A stretch of 64,000 nucleotides of DNA from Syntrophus sp963665935 (GCA_963665935.1 OY762510.1:186001-250000); one strand, 5' to 3'; numbered from the stretch's first letter, positions 26,626 to 35,320 are shown. Numbers and translations: made by a program. Notes: generated from the letters alone by a model not told the origin.

Positions 26626-28217
26626 CCCTCTCTCATAATCGCCCACTGAGCCGCACGAATGCCGTCCAGGGCGGAACTGACAATCCCCCCTGCATAACCC
26701 GCGCCTTCCCCGCAGGGGAAAAGGCCCTGAATTGAAACACTCTGTCCATCTTTCCCCCGGACGATGCGGACCGGCGATGAAGTCCGGGTTTCCACACCGA
26801 TCAGCACCGCTTCCCCTGTGATGAATCCAGGCATTTTCGCATTGAAGACGGTCAGCCCCCGTTTCAATGCCTCCACGGCAAATCCTGGAAGGGCCTGATC
26901 CAGGGACGCAGGAACAACTCCGGGAAGAAAACTCGTTTGCATGATCTTCTCCGTTGGCCGGCCTTGAAGAAAGTCAACGAGCCGCTGCGCCGGAGCGAAA
27001 TAATTTCCGCCGCCCAGGGCATAAGCCCCCTCTTCCCACCGCCGCCGGAAGGAAAGTCCGCAAAGGGGATCCGGCGACGTTCCTGCAAAATCCTCCGTTC
27101 GGATATTCACCACGACGGCGCTGTTCGCAAAACGTCCATCGCGCCGGGAAAAGCTCATCCCGTTGGTGATGACGCCTTTTTCGCCGGCGCTGCAGCCGAT
27201 GACCTGTCCGCCGGGACACATGCAGAAGGTGTACACCGCCCGATCCTGTTCGGGAATACGGGCGGTCAGGACATACTCGGCTGGAGGGAGTTCCGGTCTG
27301 CCGGCCCAGGGACCATACTGGATCTCGTTGATCAGCGCCTGGGGATGTTCGATTCGAAAGCCTGCGGCAAAGGGTTTTGGCAAAAGTTGAACCCCTCTCT
27401 GATGGAGCATCCGGTAGGAATCATCGGCGCTCTGTCCGATCGCCAGGATGATTCGCTTCGTCGCGATTTCTTCCCTGTCGTTGATTACCATCCCGGCAAT
27501 CCTTCCCTGATGGACCAGCAGATCCGTCATTTTCGCATTGAAGCGGATTTCACCCCCCAGGTTCTGGAGTTCCCTGCGCATTTGAACAACGACCTTCCGC
27601 AATCGGTCCGTCCCGATATGCGGTTTGGCATCGATCAGGATATCCGCAGGGGCCCCCATCTCCACGAAGGTTTTCTTAACCCAGGCTGTCAGGGGATTTT
27701 TGACACGACTTGTCAGTTTCCCGTCAGAAAAGGTCCCTGCCCCACCCTCTCCGAAATGGACATGACTTTCCGGAGAGAAAGCCCCTTTCTCCCAGAAATC
27801 CTGGACATTCCGGACCCGCTCGGGCACAGCCCTGCCCCTCTCAACAAGGAGAACAGGAACAGCGGAACGGGCCAGGACAAGGGCCGCGAAGAGCCCGGCC
27901 GGTCCGGAGCCTACTACGACAACTCTTTTCAGGGCCTTGACGGATTTAATTTGAGGATCTCTCGGATGAGAGTGCTCCGCCTCCACGGAAATCCGACGAT
28001 CGCCTCGATCCGGGATATCGATGAAATCGGACAGGGTCACCGCCACCGCGTAGACAAAGAAGGGGGGACGGTTTCGACGGGCGTCGAGGGATTTGCGCAG
28101 AACTTCCAGGGACAAAACGGCCTCTTCGGATACTCCCAGAATGTCGGCGGCCGCCTCTCTCAGTTTTTTTTCTCCATCACCCAGGCCAAGAGGAATATCT
28201 ATGATTTTCAAACGCAT
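26622..28217 (-). CDS. COG2509-type FAD-dependent dehydrogenase
   Basis: Predicted 531 residues, with AAGGA before the ATG. A ~90-residue N-terminal domain (EAVLSLEVLRKSLDARRNRP) precedes VVVVGSGPAGLFAALVLARS, the FAD dinucleotide fold. HFGEGGAGTFSDGKLTSR and FPCGEGAGYAGGIVSSALDG are signatures of this widespread but uncharacterised family. It heads the minus-strand cluster and overlaps the GT2 gene by four bases, so coupled translation is likely. Its role in the cluster is unknown; it may be a housekeeping oxidoreductase that happens to be first. Confidence 0.9.
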   Translation of the reverse strand: MRLKIIDIPLGLGDGEKKLREAAADILGVSEEAVLSLEVLRKSLDARRNRPPFFVYAVAVTLSDFIDIPDRGDRRISVEAEHSHPRDPQIKSVKALKRVVVVGSGPAGLFAALVLARSAVPVLLVERGRAVPERVRNVQDFWEKGAFSPESHVHFGEGGAGTFSDGKLTSRVKNPLTAWVKKTFVEMGAPADILIDAKPHIGTDRLRKVVVQMRRELQNLGGEIRFNAKMTDLLVHQGRIAGMVINDREEIATKRIILAIGQSADDSYRMLHQRGVQLLPKPFAAGFRIEHPQALINEIQYGPWAGRPELPPAEYVLTARIPEQDRAVYTFCMCPGGQVIGCSAGEKGVITNGMSFSRRDGRFANSAVVVNIRTEDFAGTSPDPLCGLSFRRRWEEGAYALGGGNYFAPAQRLVDFLQGRPTEKIMQTSFLPGVVPASLDQALPGFAVEALKRGLTVFNAKMPGFITGEAVLIGVETRTSSPVRIVRGKDGQSVSIQGLFPCGEGAGYAGGIVSSALDGIRAAQWAIMREG

Positions 28218-28429
28218 AATCAGTTCCTTATTGAAATTAAGGCTATTCTGTTATAAAGCTACGCCATAGCTCATGAAAAATGGACAAATTTCTTATAGAA
28301 CCTTGATGGGGCATTTTATTTCCCATACTGAAGTCACTCTCAAAGATTTGTCAACCCCGATTCCCGGAAGCAATTCGTCCATGAATTTTAAATTCCGAAA
28401 GAGAAATTCCGTAAAGTGAGGATGTCTTA

Positions 28430-28933
28430 ATGTCCTGGTACGCTGTTCACACAAGGAGCCGTCATGAAGACAAGGCCTATGCCGGACTTGTGCAGAAAAC
28501 CATTACAACTTTTTTACCAAAAATTGAGGTGTGGAGTTCAAGAAAGGACCGCCGGAAGAAAATCATGATCCCCCTTTTTCCCGGATACCTTTTCGTCGAA
28601 CTGCTTTCTCTGGATAATCAAACCAAGCTGGATGTCCTGAAGACCTTCGGCGTCGTCCGAATTCTCGGCAAGCCGACAGGTTCTGAACCCATTGCCGTAC
28701 CCGACGAGAAGATCGAGGCCATCCGGCGCATTGTGGAGTCCAAGGTCGAGGTTCAGAATCTTTCCTACCCCCAGGTGGGAGAGGCCGCCAGGATCGTCGA
28801 CGGTCCCTTTAAGGGAATAGAAGGAACTGTCCTGAATACGGATTTTGAGAAAGACCTTTTTGTCATCACCATCGAACTGTTGCAGCGCTCCGTGGCCATC
28901 AAACTGGAAGGCTCCCAGATTGAGAAGATCTGA
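28430..28933 (+). CDS. NusG-family antiterminator (UpxY/RfaH-like)
   Basis: Predicted 167 residues. The NGN domain starts SWYAVHTRSRHEDKAYAGL and contains IPLFPGYLFVEL, which contacts RNA polymerase. The C-terminal KOW domain contains VGEAARIVDGPFKGIEGTV. The length and position at the head of an operon, away from the rpl genes where housekeeping nusG lies, identify it as a specialised paralogue of the UpxY/LoaP/RfaH group. Such proteins promote read-through of long surface-polysaccharide operons. Here the downstream genes mix heme and GDP-fucose synthesis. I recognise no ops-like recruiting sequence. Confidence 0.88.
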   Translation: MSWYAVHTRSRHEDKAYAGLVQKTITTFLPKIEVWSSRKDRRKKIMIPLFPGYLFVELLSLDNQTKLDVLKTFGVVRILGKPTGSEPIAVPDEKIEAIRRIVESKVEVQNLSYPQVGEAARIVDGPFKGIEGTVLNTDFEKDLFVITIELLQRSVAIKLEGSQIEKI

Positions 28934-28964
28934 AAACCGGAACGGGATATACGACGCCTAGAAA

Positions 28965-29375
28965 ATGAGCATTTCACCGGAAAAAGAAAAGGCCATTGCG
29001 GAACGGATGACCCGCCTGGGGATTTCTGAAGACGATCTGCGGGAAACCTTTGTCCGGTCTTCAGGGCCGGGCGGTCAAAATGTCAACAAAACGGCTACCT
29101 GTGTCCATCTGGTTCATCTGCCCTCCGGGCTTTTCGTCAAATGCCAGCAGGACCGTTCGCAGACCGTCAACCGCCTCCTGGCCAGACGGCTGCTTCTCGA
29201 CCGGATCGAACGGTTGAAAACGGGGCAGATCAGTGCCGAAAAGGCTCGAATCGAAAAGATCCGGCGGCAGAAACGACGCCGGTCAAAGCGGGCTCAGGAA
29301 AAGACCCTGGAGTTGAAACACAGGCAATCCGAGAAAAAGAAACTCCGGGGAAAAATCGGAGGAGAAGATTCCTGA
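28965..29375 (+). CDS. GGQ-domain release-factor-like protein
   Basis: Predicted 136 residues. The class I release factor catalytic motif is present in RSSGPGGQNVNKTATCV, and the remainder is a basic, helical tail (KRRRSKRAQEKTLELKHRQ). No stop-codon recognition domain is present, so it probably acts like ArfB or mitochondrial MTRFR, hydrolysing peptidyl-tRNA on stalled ribosomes with the basic tail in the mRNA channel. It lies 31 bases after the antiterminator gene and ~20 before the siroheme decarboxylase. Its exact rescue function is inference. Confidence 0.87.
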   Translation: MSISPEKEKAIAERMTRLGISEDDLRETFVRSSGPGGQNVNKTATCVHLVHLPSGLFVKCQQDRSQTVNRLLARRLLLDRIERLKTGQISAEKARIEKIRRQKRRRSKRAQEKTLELKHRQSEKKKLRGKIGGEDS

Positions 29376-29397
29376 CATTCTTCAGGAGGGTATGCTT

Positions 29398-29928
29398 ATG
29401 CCGGATTTGCTGGAAAAAGGAGGAGAAGAAGTCTCCCTGACCTTGGAGGAGAAGGAGATTCTTGCAGTCCTCCAGGATGACATTCCCTTGACCTCCCGCC
29501 CCTTCGCCGCTTTAGGGAAAAACCTGAACCTCTCGGAGAATGAGGTGATCCGGATCATCCGACGACTGGCAGAGCGGGGAATCCTGCGGAAATTCGGCGC
29601 CATTCTCCGTCACTCCCAGGCGGGATTTACGCAGAACGCCATGGTGGTCTGGGCTGTTCCAGAGCATCGCATCGAGAGCGCAGGTGCAATTCTGGCGTCC
29701 TTTCCCGAAGTGTCCCACTGTTACGAGCGAACGCCTCCCTTTGAAGGGAGATACAACGTCTTTACCATGGTTCATCAAAAAAGGACGGCTATTCCTGATT
29801 CGGTCCGGAAGATGGCAGAAGCGGCAGACCTCCCGGATTATCAGATCCTCACCAGCGAAACCGAGTATAAAAAGAGCAGCATGGCCTATTTTTCGACCGG
29901 ACTCTCAGGAAAAGATGGAGAAAAATGA
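29398..29928 (+). CDS. ahbB: Siroheme decarboxylase subunit (AhbA/AhbB-like)
   Basis: Predicted 176 residues. The ATG at 29398 lies nine bases after AGGAGG, better placed than the in-frame ATG at 29392. The N-terminal winged helix (LTLEEKEILAVLQDDIPLTS, NEVIRIIRRLAERGILRKFG) and the C-terminal AsnC-like domain (HCYERTPPFEGRYNVFTMVH) match the Lrp-like siroheme decarboxylases rather than a DNA regulator. The reaction removes the two acetate carboxylates of siroheme at C12 and C18. It overlaps hemL by four bases. The second subunit is not in the window, and AhbA versus AhbB cannot be settled by eye. Confidence 0.82.
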   Translation: MPDLLEKGGEEVSLTLEEKEILAVLQDDIPLTSRPFAALGKNLNLSENEVIRIIRRLAERGILRKFGAILRHSQAGFTQNAMVVWAVPEHRIESAGAILASFPEVSHCYERTPPFEGRYNVFTMVHQKRTAIPDSVRKMAEAADLPDYQILTSETEYKKSSMAYFSTGLSGKDGEK

Positions 29929-31223
29929 CAAAATCCAGATCGGAACAGTTTTTTGAAGTTGCGGAAAGGCTATTGCCGGGCGGGGTCAACAGCCCCGTGA
30001 GGGCCTTTCGGTCCGTCGGCGGGATTCCCCGCTTCATCGACCGGGCCGCGGGTTCCCGGATCTACGATGTCGACGGACGGGAATATATCGATTATGTCGG
30101 ATCCTGGGGACCGATGATCCTTGGACATGCCCATCCTCAGGTCCAGGAAGCGATCCGGAAGGCCGTTGAGCGGGGGACGAGCTATGGCGCCCCGACGGTC
30201 CAGGAAATCGATCTGGCAAGGAGAATCATCGAGGCTATCCCCTCTCTCGAAAAAATCCGCATGGTCAGTTCCGGAACGGAAGCCACAATGAGCGCCATCC
30301 GCCTGGCCCGCGGCTGCACGGGCAGAGAAAAGATTCTCAAATTTGAGGGATGTTATCATGGTCACGCCGACTCGCTCCTGGTCAAGGCCGGCTCCGGCAT
30401 TGCCACCCTGGGCATCCCCGGCAGTCCCGGGGTTCCGGCCTGCCTTGCCGAACTGACCATCACCCTTCCCTTCAACTCGGTCGAAGCCTTCCGCACGGCG
30501 GTGGATCGTTACGGGAAAGAGCTGGCCTGCGTCATTGTCGAACCGGTGGCCGGCAATATGGGCGTCGTTGAACCCCTGCCGGGATTTTTGGAAACGCTCC
30601 GGGAACTGACCCATCAGGCGGGAATTCTCCTCATCTTTGACGAGGTGATCACCGGATTCCGCCTCACCTACGGCGGCTATCAGAATCTCTGCGGCATTGA
30701 ACCCGACCTGACCTGCCTCGGGAAGATCATCGGCGGAGGGCTTCCCGTCGGCGCCTTCGGCGGCAGGCGGGATCTCATGGATTATCTGGCCCCCGTCGGA
30801 CCCGTCTACCAGGCGGGCACCCTCTCCGGAAATCCTCTGGCCATGGCGGCAGGCCTCGCCACTCTGGATATCCTGAGCAGTCAGCGTGCAGACTACGACG
30901 TCTTGAACAGCCGGACGGCGGAACTGTGCGCCGCCATGGGCCGCCTCTTCCAGACGGCGGATATCCCGGTGCGCATCAACCGCGCAGGCTCCCTTTTCAC
31001 GCTCTTCTTCTCCGATCATGACGTCATGAATTATGAAACAGCCAGCTTGAGCAATACGGATCGCTACGCCCTCTTCTTCAAAGGCATGCTGGAACGGGGC
31101 ATCTACCTTGCGCCGTCGGCTTTCGAAGCGGCTTTTGTCTCTTTTGCCCATTCCGAGAAAGACATGGAGGAGACCCTCCAAGCTTGCGCCGAGACGATAA
31201 AAACCATGAAAGGCGGAATATGA
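29925..31223 (+). CDS. hemL: Glutamate-1-semialdehyde 2,1-aminomutase
   Basis: Predicted 432 residues, the standard length. PLP site: LIFDEVITGFR and CLGKIIGGGLPVGAFGG, with the Schiff-base Lys near residue 266. YVGSWGPMILGHAHP and the FEGCYHGHADSLLVKAGSG loop are family hallmarks. It makes 5-aminolevulinate, the first committed tetrapyrrole precursor. It is coupled to the siroheme decarboxylase upstream (ATGA overlap) and to gmd downstream (ATGA overlap). Confidence 0.97.
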   Translation: MTKSRSEQFFEVAERLLPGGVNSPVRAFRSVGGIPRFIDRAAGSRIYDVDGREYIDYVGSWGPMILGHAHPQVQEAIRKAVERGTSYGAPTVQEIDLARRIIEAIPSLEKIRMVSSGTEATMSAIRLARGCTGREKILKFEGCYHGHADSLLVKAGSGIATLGIPGSPGVPACLAELTITLPFNSVEAFRTAVDRYGKELACVIVEPVAGNMGVVEPLPGFLETLRELTHQAGILLIFDEVITGFRLTYGGYQNLCGIEPDLTCLGKIIGGGLPVGAFGGRRDLMDYLAPVGPVYQAGTLSGNPLAMAAGLATLDILSSQRADYDVLNSRTAELCAAMGRLFQTADIPVRINRAGSLFTLFFSDHDVMNYETASLSNTDRYALFFKGMLERGIYLAPSAFEAAFVSFAHSEKDMEETLQACAETIKTMKGGI

Positions 31224-32251
31224 AGAAAGCATTTATCACCGGCATCACGGGGCAGGATGGTTCCTACCTCGCCGAATTGCTCCTGGGAAAGGGCTATGCG
31301 GTTCACGGCCTGATCCGTCGTTCCAGCACCTTCAATACGGATCGCATCGATCATCTCTACAAGGACTTCCACGATCCCCAGGCCCGGCTCTATCTCCATT
31401 ATGGAGATCTCTCCGTTTCCGGCCAAATGACCGATCTACTCTATGAGATCAACCCCGACGAGATCTATCACCTTGGCGCCCAGAGCCATGTCCGGGTCAG
31501 CTTCGACATGCCCGAATACACGGGAGACGTCACGGGACTGGGCACCCTGCGGCTTCTGGAGGCAATCCGCAGAACCGGCATCAAGGCGCGTTTTTATCAG
31601 GCGTCCTCCAGTGAAATGTTCGGGGCGGCGCCCCCTCCACAATGCGAAGACACCCCTTTCCGGCCTCAGAGCCCCTACGCTGCCGCCAAGGTCTACGCCT
31701 ATTACATCGTCAGGAATTACCGGCAGGCCTACAATCTTTTTGCCTGCAACGGGATTCTCTTCAACCACGAATCGCCCCGGCGGGGTGAAACCTTCGTCAC
31801 CCGCAAGATCACCCGAGGAGCAACGCAGATCAAGCTCGGCCTGCGGGACAAACTTTATCTCGGTAATCTGGAAGCGAAGAGGGACTGGGGATTTGCCGGC
31901 GATTATGTCGAAGCCATGTGGCTGATGCTTCAGCAAGACAAGGCGGATGATTTCGTGATTGCCACAGGAGAAACCCATTCCGTTCGAGAATTTGCGGAAA
32001 AGGTTTTTTCGCTGCTCGACCTGGACTATCAGAAGCATGTGGAAATTGATCCCCGCTATTTCCGTCCGACGGAAGTGGACATCCTGCTGGGCGATGCCTC
32101 AAAGGCGAGACGGAGCCTCAACTGGGAACCGAAGGTCGGCTTCGATGAACTGATCGGCATGATGACCTCTGCCGATCTGGAGCTGGCGCAAAGAGAAAAA
32201 ACCCTTCTGGATGCCGGCTATGCCTGCAACCTGAACCCGCACCTGGGCTAG
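31220..32251 (+). CDS. gmd: GDP-mannose 4,6-dehydratase
   Basis: Predicted 343 residues from the ATG at 31220, which overlaps the hemL stop (ATGA); an in-frame start at 31184 would add 12 residues inside hemL. NADP site ITGITGQDGSYLAELLL. The active site includes SSSEMFG and the catalytic YAAAK in SPYAAAKVYAYYIV. RRGETFVTRKI is the substrate-binding loop. It converts GDP-mannose to GDP-4-keto-6-deoxymannose. Confidence 0.96.
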   Translation: MKKAFITGITGQDGSYLAELLLGKGYAVHGLIRRSSTFNTDRIDHLYKDFHDPQARLYLHYGDLSVSGQMTDLLYEINPDEIYHLGAQSHVRVSFDMPEYTGDVTGLGTLRLLEAIRRTGIKARFYQASSSEMFGAAPPPQCEDTPFRPQSPYAAAKVYAYYIVRNYRQAYNLFACNGILFNHESPRRGETFVTRKITRGATQIKLGLRDKLYLGNLEAKRDWGFAGDYVEAMWLMLQQDKADDFVIATGETHSVREFAEKVFSLLDLDYQKHVEIDPRYFRPTEVDILLGDASKARRSLNWEPKVGFDELIGMMTSADLELAQREKTLLDAGYACNLNPHLG

Positions 32252-32261
32252 AGGACAAGCG

Positions 32262-33230
32262 GTGGCAGATAACTTTGCACAGAAACGCATCGTCGTGACC
32301 GGCGGCAGGGGATTCCTGGGGAAGCACCTCCTGTCCTGCCTGAAAGAACGGGGATGCCGTCATCTGACTGTTGTTGACCTCCCCGAGTATCATCTGGTCC
32401 ACGGGAAGGATATTCAGAGAATGTACCGGGAAATTCGGCCGGAGATTGTGATTCACCTGGCGGCCCGGGTCGGGGGGATCGGGTTTAATCAGGCCAATCC
32501 GGCGACCCTCTTCTATGAAAATCTCATGATGGGCGTGCAACTGCTCCATGAGGGCTGGCTCCAGGGAATTGAAAAGTTTGTCGGCATCGGCACGATCTGC
32601 GCGTATCCCAAATTTACCCCGGTCCCTTTTAAAGAGGAGGACCTGTGGAACGGATATCCGGAAGAAACCAACGCCCCTTACGGACTGGCCAAAAAAATGA
32701 TGCTGGTCCAAGCCCAGGCTTATCGGCAGCAATACGGGTTCAACGCCATCTTTCTGCTTCCGGTCAATCTCTACGGTCCCGGTGACAATTTTGACCCTTC
32801 GTCCTCTCACGTCATTCCGGCATTGATCAAAAAATGCGTCGACGCCTGCCTCCAGGGAGAAAAGGAAATCGTTGTCTGGGGAACGGGCGAAGCCACCCGG
32901 GAGTTCTTCTATGTCGGAGATGCCGCGAAAGCCATCGTTCTGGCAGCGGAAAAGTACGACAAGAGCGAACCGGTCAATATCGGGGCCGGTTTTGAAATTT
33001 CCATCCGGGATCTTGTAGCCCTCATCGCGGAATTGACCGGTTTTTCCGGCCGAATCGTCTGGGACAAATCCCGTCCGGATGGTCAACCCCGAAGGATGCT
33101 GGACACCCATCGGGCTTACAGGGAATTCGGATTTCAGGCAAAGACCGATTTCCACGAAGGATTGAGGAAAACGATCGGCTGGTATGTCCGTCAGAGGAAT
33201 CGAGAACAGGGTAACGACAGGATTTCATAG
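32262..33230 (+). CDS. fcl: GDP-L-fucose synthase
   Basis: Predicted 322 residues with a GTG start and GAGGACAAG nearby. NADP site VVTGGRGFLGKHLLSCL, active site APYGLAKKMMLVQAQAYR (YxxxK) and the epimerase/reductase loop NLYGPGDNFDPSSSHVIPAL. It follows gmd by 10 bases; together they make GDP-L-fucose from GDP-mannose for a surface glycan. The GT2 and membrane glycosyltransferase in the divergent cluster could be users of GDP-sugars (inference). Confidence 0.95.
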   Translation: MADNFAQKRIVVTGGRGFLGKHLLSCLKERGCRHLTVVDLPEYHLVHGKDIQRMYREIRPEIVIHLAARVGGIGFNQANPATLFYENLMMGVQLLHEGWLQGIEKFVGIGTICAYPKFTPVPFKEEDLWNGYPEETNAPYGLAKKMMLVQAQAYRQQYGFNAIFLLPVNLYGPGDNFDPSSSHVIPALIKKCVDACLQGEKEIVVWGTGEATREFFYVGDAAKAIVLAAEKYDKSEPVNIGAGFEISIRDLVALIAELTGFSGRIVWDKSRPDGQPRRMLDTHRAYREFGFQAKTDFHEGLRKTIGWYVRQRNREQGNDRIS

Positions 33231-33327
33231 AAAACATTTCCGACAGATTTATTTTATATTTTAGCCATGAATCGGCTGCTTTCTGATTGACTTAATAAAT
33301 GGATTCATGATAGAAGGCGCACCATAG

Positions 33328-33618
33328 ATGGATAAAGAATCACGAAAGACCCTCATGCGTGTTGCTTACGCAAGCAGCGTAGGCATCGGAATGGTTCTTG
33401 CCATTTTCGGCTGTTTGTATCTTGGCAGGTACCTGGACCAGCAATTCGGAACTGGGTTGCGTTTTACGATTATTTTCCTGCTTCTCGGCATTGCAGCCGG
33501 TTTTCGGAATCTTTATTACATCATTAAAAAGTATTCTGTTGATGAAGAGTCAACGACCGATACGGGCGATATAAAAAGTGAATCCGATAGAAAAAGCCCC
33601 CCTTCAGAGAAAACTTGA
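33328..33618 (+). CDS. atpZ: AtpZ/ATPase_gene1-like small membrane protein
   Basis: Predicted 96 residues with two membrane segments (GIGMVLAIFGCLYLGRYLD and FTIIFLLLGIAAGFRNLYYI) joined by the LDQQFGTG loop, the pattern of the small protein before atpI/atpB in many bacteria. It probably helps assemble the F0 ring. Its 3' end overlaps the next gene by 41 bases in another frame. Confidence 0.82.
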   Translation: MDKESRKTLMRVAYASSVGIGMVLAIFGCLYLGRYLDQQFGTGLRFTIIFLLLGIAAGFRNLYYIIKKYSVDEESTTDTGDIKSESDRKSPPSEKT

Positions 33619-33970
33619 AATCACCAACTGGGTGGTTCTAGGTCTTCTTCTCCTTGGCAGCACCGTCCTTCAGTCCTTCCACTTTTCCCTGGGGGTTCTG
33701 CTGGGTGGCCTAATCAGTATTGTCAATTTCTACTGGCTTCACCAGAACCTCCGCGACACCTTTCAACGCCTGATGGATGGATCTAAATCATCCATCCTGC
33801 TCAAATACTGCGTCCGGCTCGTCGTAACCGCAGTCATTCTCTATCTCATCATTGCCTATCGCGTGGCGGACGTCCTGGGTTTGCTCTTAGGTCTTTCCAT
33901 TGTCATCATCAATATGGTTTTCACCGTCATCATGACGTTTCATAAAAAAAATTTTGAGGAGGTTAGTTAA
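33578..33970 (+). CDS. atpI: AtpI-like ATP synthase assembly protein
   Basis: Predicted 130 residues with a GTG start. Four membrane segments (WVVLGLLLLGSTVLQSF, VLLGGLISIVNFYWLH, VVTAVILYLIIAYRV, LLLGLSIVIINMVFTVI) match the ATP synthase I family, which assists c-ring assembly. It lies three bases before atpB. Confidence 0.82.
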   Translation: MNPIEKAPLQRKLEITNWVVLGLLLLGSTVLQSFHFSLGVLLGGLISIVNFYWLHQNLRDTFQRLMDGSKSSILLKYCVRLVVTAVILYLIIAYRVADVLGLLLGLSIVIINMVFTVIMTFHKKNFEEVS

Positions 33971-33973
33971 TCA

Positions 33974-34627
33974 ATGGAGTCTCTGTCGTTTCTTCACAAC
34001 CCCTTCGTCCCGGACCATGTGACGTATACGTGGTTTGTCATGGCCCTGCTGATCGTGTCCGGCCTGATCGTCAGGGGCGCGCTGGAGCTGTACCCCGGTA
34101 AGTTCCAGAATGTCATGGAAGTCGTCATTGGCGGGCTTGATACCTTAGTTATGGATACCATGGGACCTCACGGAAAGCCTTTCTTCCCTCTTATTGCAAC
34201 GATCGCGCTCTTCGTTCTCCTCTCCAACCTCCTCGGTCTGGTTCCCGGTTTCGGATGCCCCACGGCAAATCTGAATACCAACGCGGCCATGGCGATTACC
34301 GTCTTTGTTCTGACGCATGTCATGGGTGTCAAGGTTCATGGTGCAAAATATGTCAAACAGTTTCTGGGGCCCGTAGCATGGCTGTCTCCTCTCATGCTCC
34401 CCATTGAACTCGTCAGTCATCTGGTCCGTCCCCTGTCCCTCTCAATCCGACTTTTCGGCAACATGGAGGGTGGACACATTGTTATCATGGTGTTGCTCAT
34501 CCTGGCTCCCTTTCTGGTTCCCGTACCCATTTTCATTCTGAAACTCCTCATCTGCTTCATCCAGACCCTCGTCTTTTCGCTCCTTTCCATGATGTATATC
34601 GGCGGGGCCATGGAAGAGGCTCATTAA
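33974..34627 (+). CDS. atpB: F0F1 ATP synthase subunit a
   Basis: Predicted 217 residues, with GAGGAGGT well placed. The ion-channel helix contains ELVSHLVRPLSLSIRLFGNM, with the essential Arg of the RLFGNM motif, followed by GGHIV. LLSNLLGLVPG is the other conserved block. A strong terminator follows, and neither the c subunit (atpE) nor b subunits are adjacent. The rest of the F0F1 genes must be elsewhere. Ion specificity (H+ or Na+) cannot be judged without subunit c. Confidence 0.95.
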   Translation: MESLSFLHNPFVPDHVTYTWFVMALLIVSGLIVRGALELYPGKFQNVMEVVIGGLDTLVMDTMGPHGKPFFPLIATIALFVLLSNLLGLVPGFGCPTANLNTNAAMAITVFVLTHVMGVKVHGAKYVKQFLGPVAWLSPLMLPIELVSHLVRPLSLSIRLFGNMEGGHIVIMVLLILAPFLVPVPIFILKLLICFIQTLVFSLLSMMYIGGAMEEAH

Positions 34628-34662
34628 TTTAAGGATTCATCTTCTCGAATGCTCCAAAACGG

Positions 34663-34710
34663 CAGAAGCCGCAATCCTCAGCTGAGGGTTGCGGCTTCTG
34701 TTTTGTTTTC
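34663..34710. terminator. Strong intrinsic terminator after atpB
   Basis: An almost perfect stem of about 17 base pairs (CAGAAGCCGCAA...TTGCGGCTTCTG) with one mismatch, followed by TTTTGTTTTC. It can also serve engB on the minus strand, which ends at 34745. Confidence 0.92.
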
Positions 34711-34744
34711 TGAAGAGAAGAATCTCACCCCGGAATTATGGGAC

Positions 34745-35320
34745 TTATTTCAGTTTTTGTATTTCCTCCCAGATTTGATCCCTGCCCAGACCCGTCTTCG
34801 CGGAGAAAGTAATCGGCATATCCGGAAGGGAAAGAACTTCCCGGATGGCGCGTGATCTGTTTTTGCTTTCCCCCCGGGAGAGCTTGTCCGCTTTGGTCAG
34901 AACGAAGAGCGTCTTTCGAGCGTAAAAATCCAGCCAGGCCTTAAGCGCCAGATCTTCCTCCGACGGGTTTCTCCGGATGTCGAGGATAAAAACAACAAGT
35001 TTCAGGCATTCCCGTTCCCGCAGATACGCCTCAATCATGGGGCCCCATTCCCTCTTGACGGACTCGGGGACCCGAGCAAAGCCGTAGCCGGGAAGATCGA
35101 CGAACAACAATTCCTGGTTGATATTGAAAAAATTGATCAACTGAGTCCTGCCCGGCGTATTGCTGGTCCGGGCAAGCTGTTTTCTGCGGACGAGGGTATT
35201 GATCAGCGACGATTTTCCCACATTCGACCGGCCGACAAAGGCCACTTCGGGCAGAGTTCCCTGAGGATAGCCCGAGGGCGCTGTCGCACTCTTGACAAAC
35301 TCTACAGTTATGAGTTTCAT
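34745..35320 (-). CDS. engB: Ribosome biogenesis GTPase EngB/YsxC
   Basis: Predicted 191 residues. G motifs: G1 VGRSNVGKSSLINTL, G2 loop TSNTPGRTQ, G3 LPGYGFA and G4 LTKADKLSR. This is the standard architecture for the essential 50S assembly GTPase. Its ATG overlaps the stop of the sigma54 activator gene (ATGA), so the two are translationally coupled, an unusual pairing. Confidence 0.96.
   Translation of the reverse strand: MKLITVEFVKSATAPSGYPQGTLPEVAFVGRSNVGKSSLINTLVRRKQLARTSNTPGRTQLINFFNINQELLFVDLPGYGFARVPESVKREWGPMIEAYLRERECLKLVVFILDIRRNPSEEDLALKAWLDFYARKTLFVLTKADKLSRGESKNRSRAIREVLSLPDMPITFSAKTGLGRDQIWEEIQKLK

Noticed and set aside
26937..28256. 439-codon open frame opposite the FAD dehydrogenase
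   Set aside because: No recognisable motif; a shadow of the GC-rich third positions of the real gene.
29970..31232. 420-codon frame opposite hemL
   Set aside because: Translation lacks any domain pattern and hemL is unambiguous.
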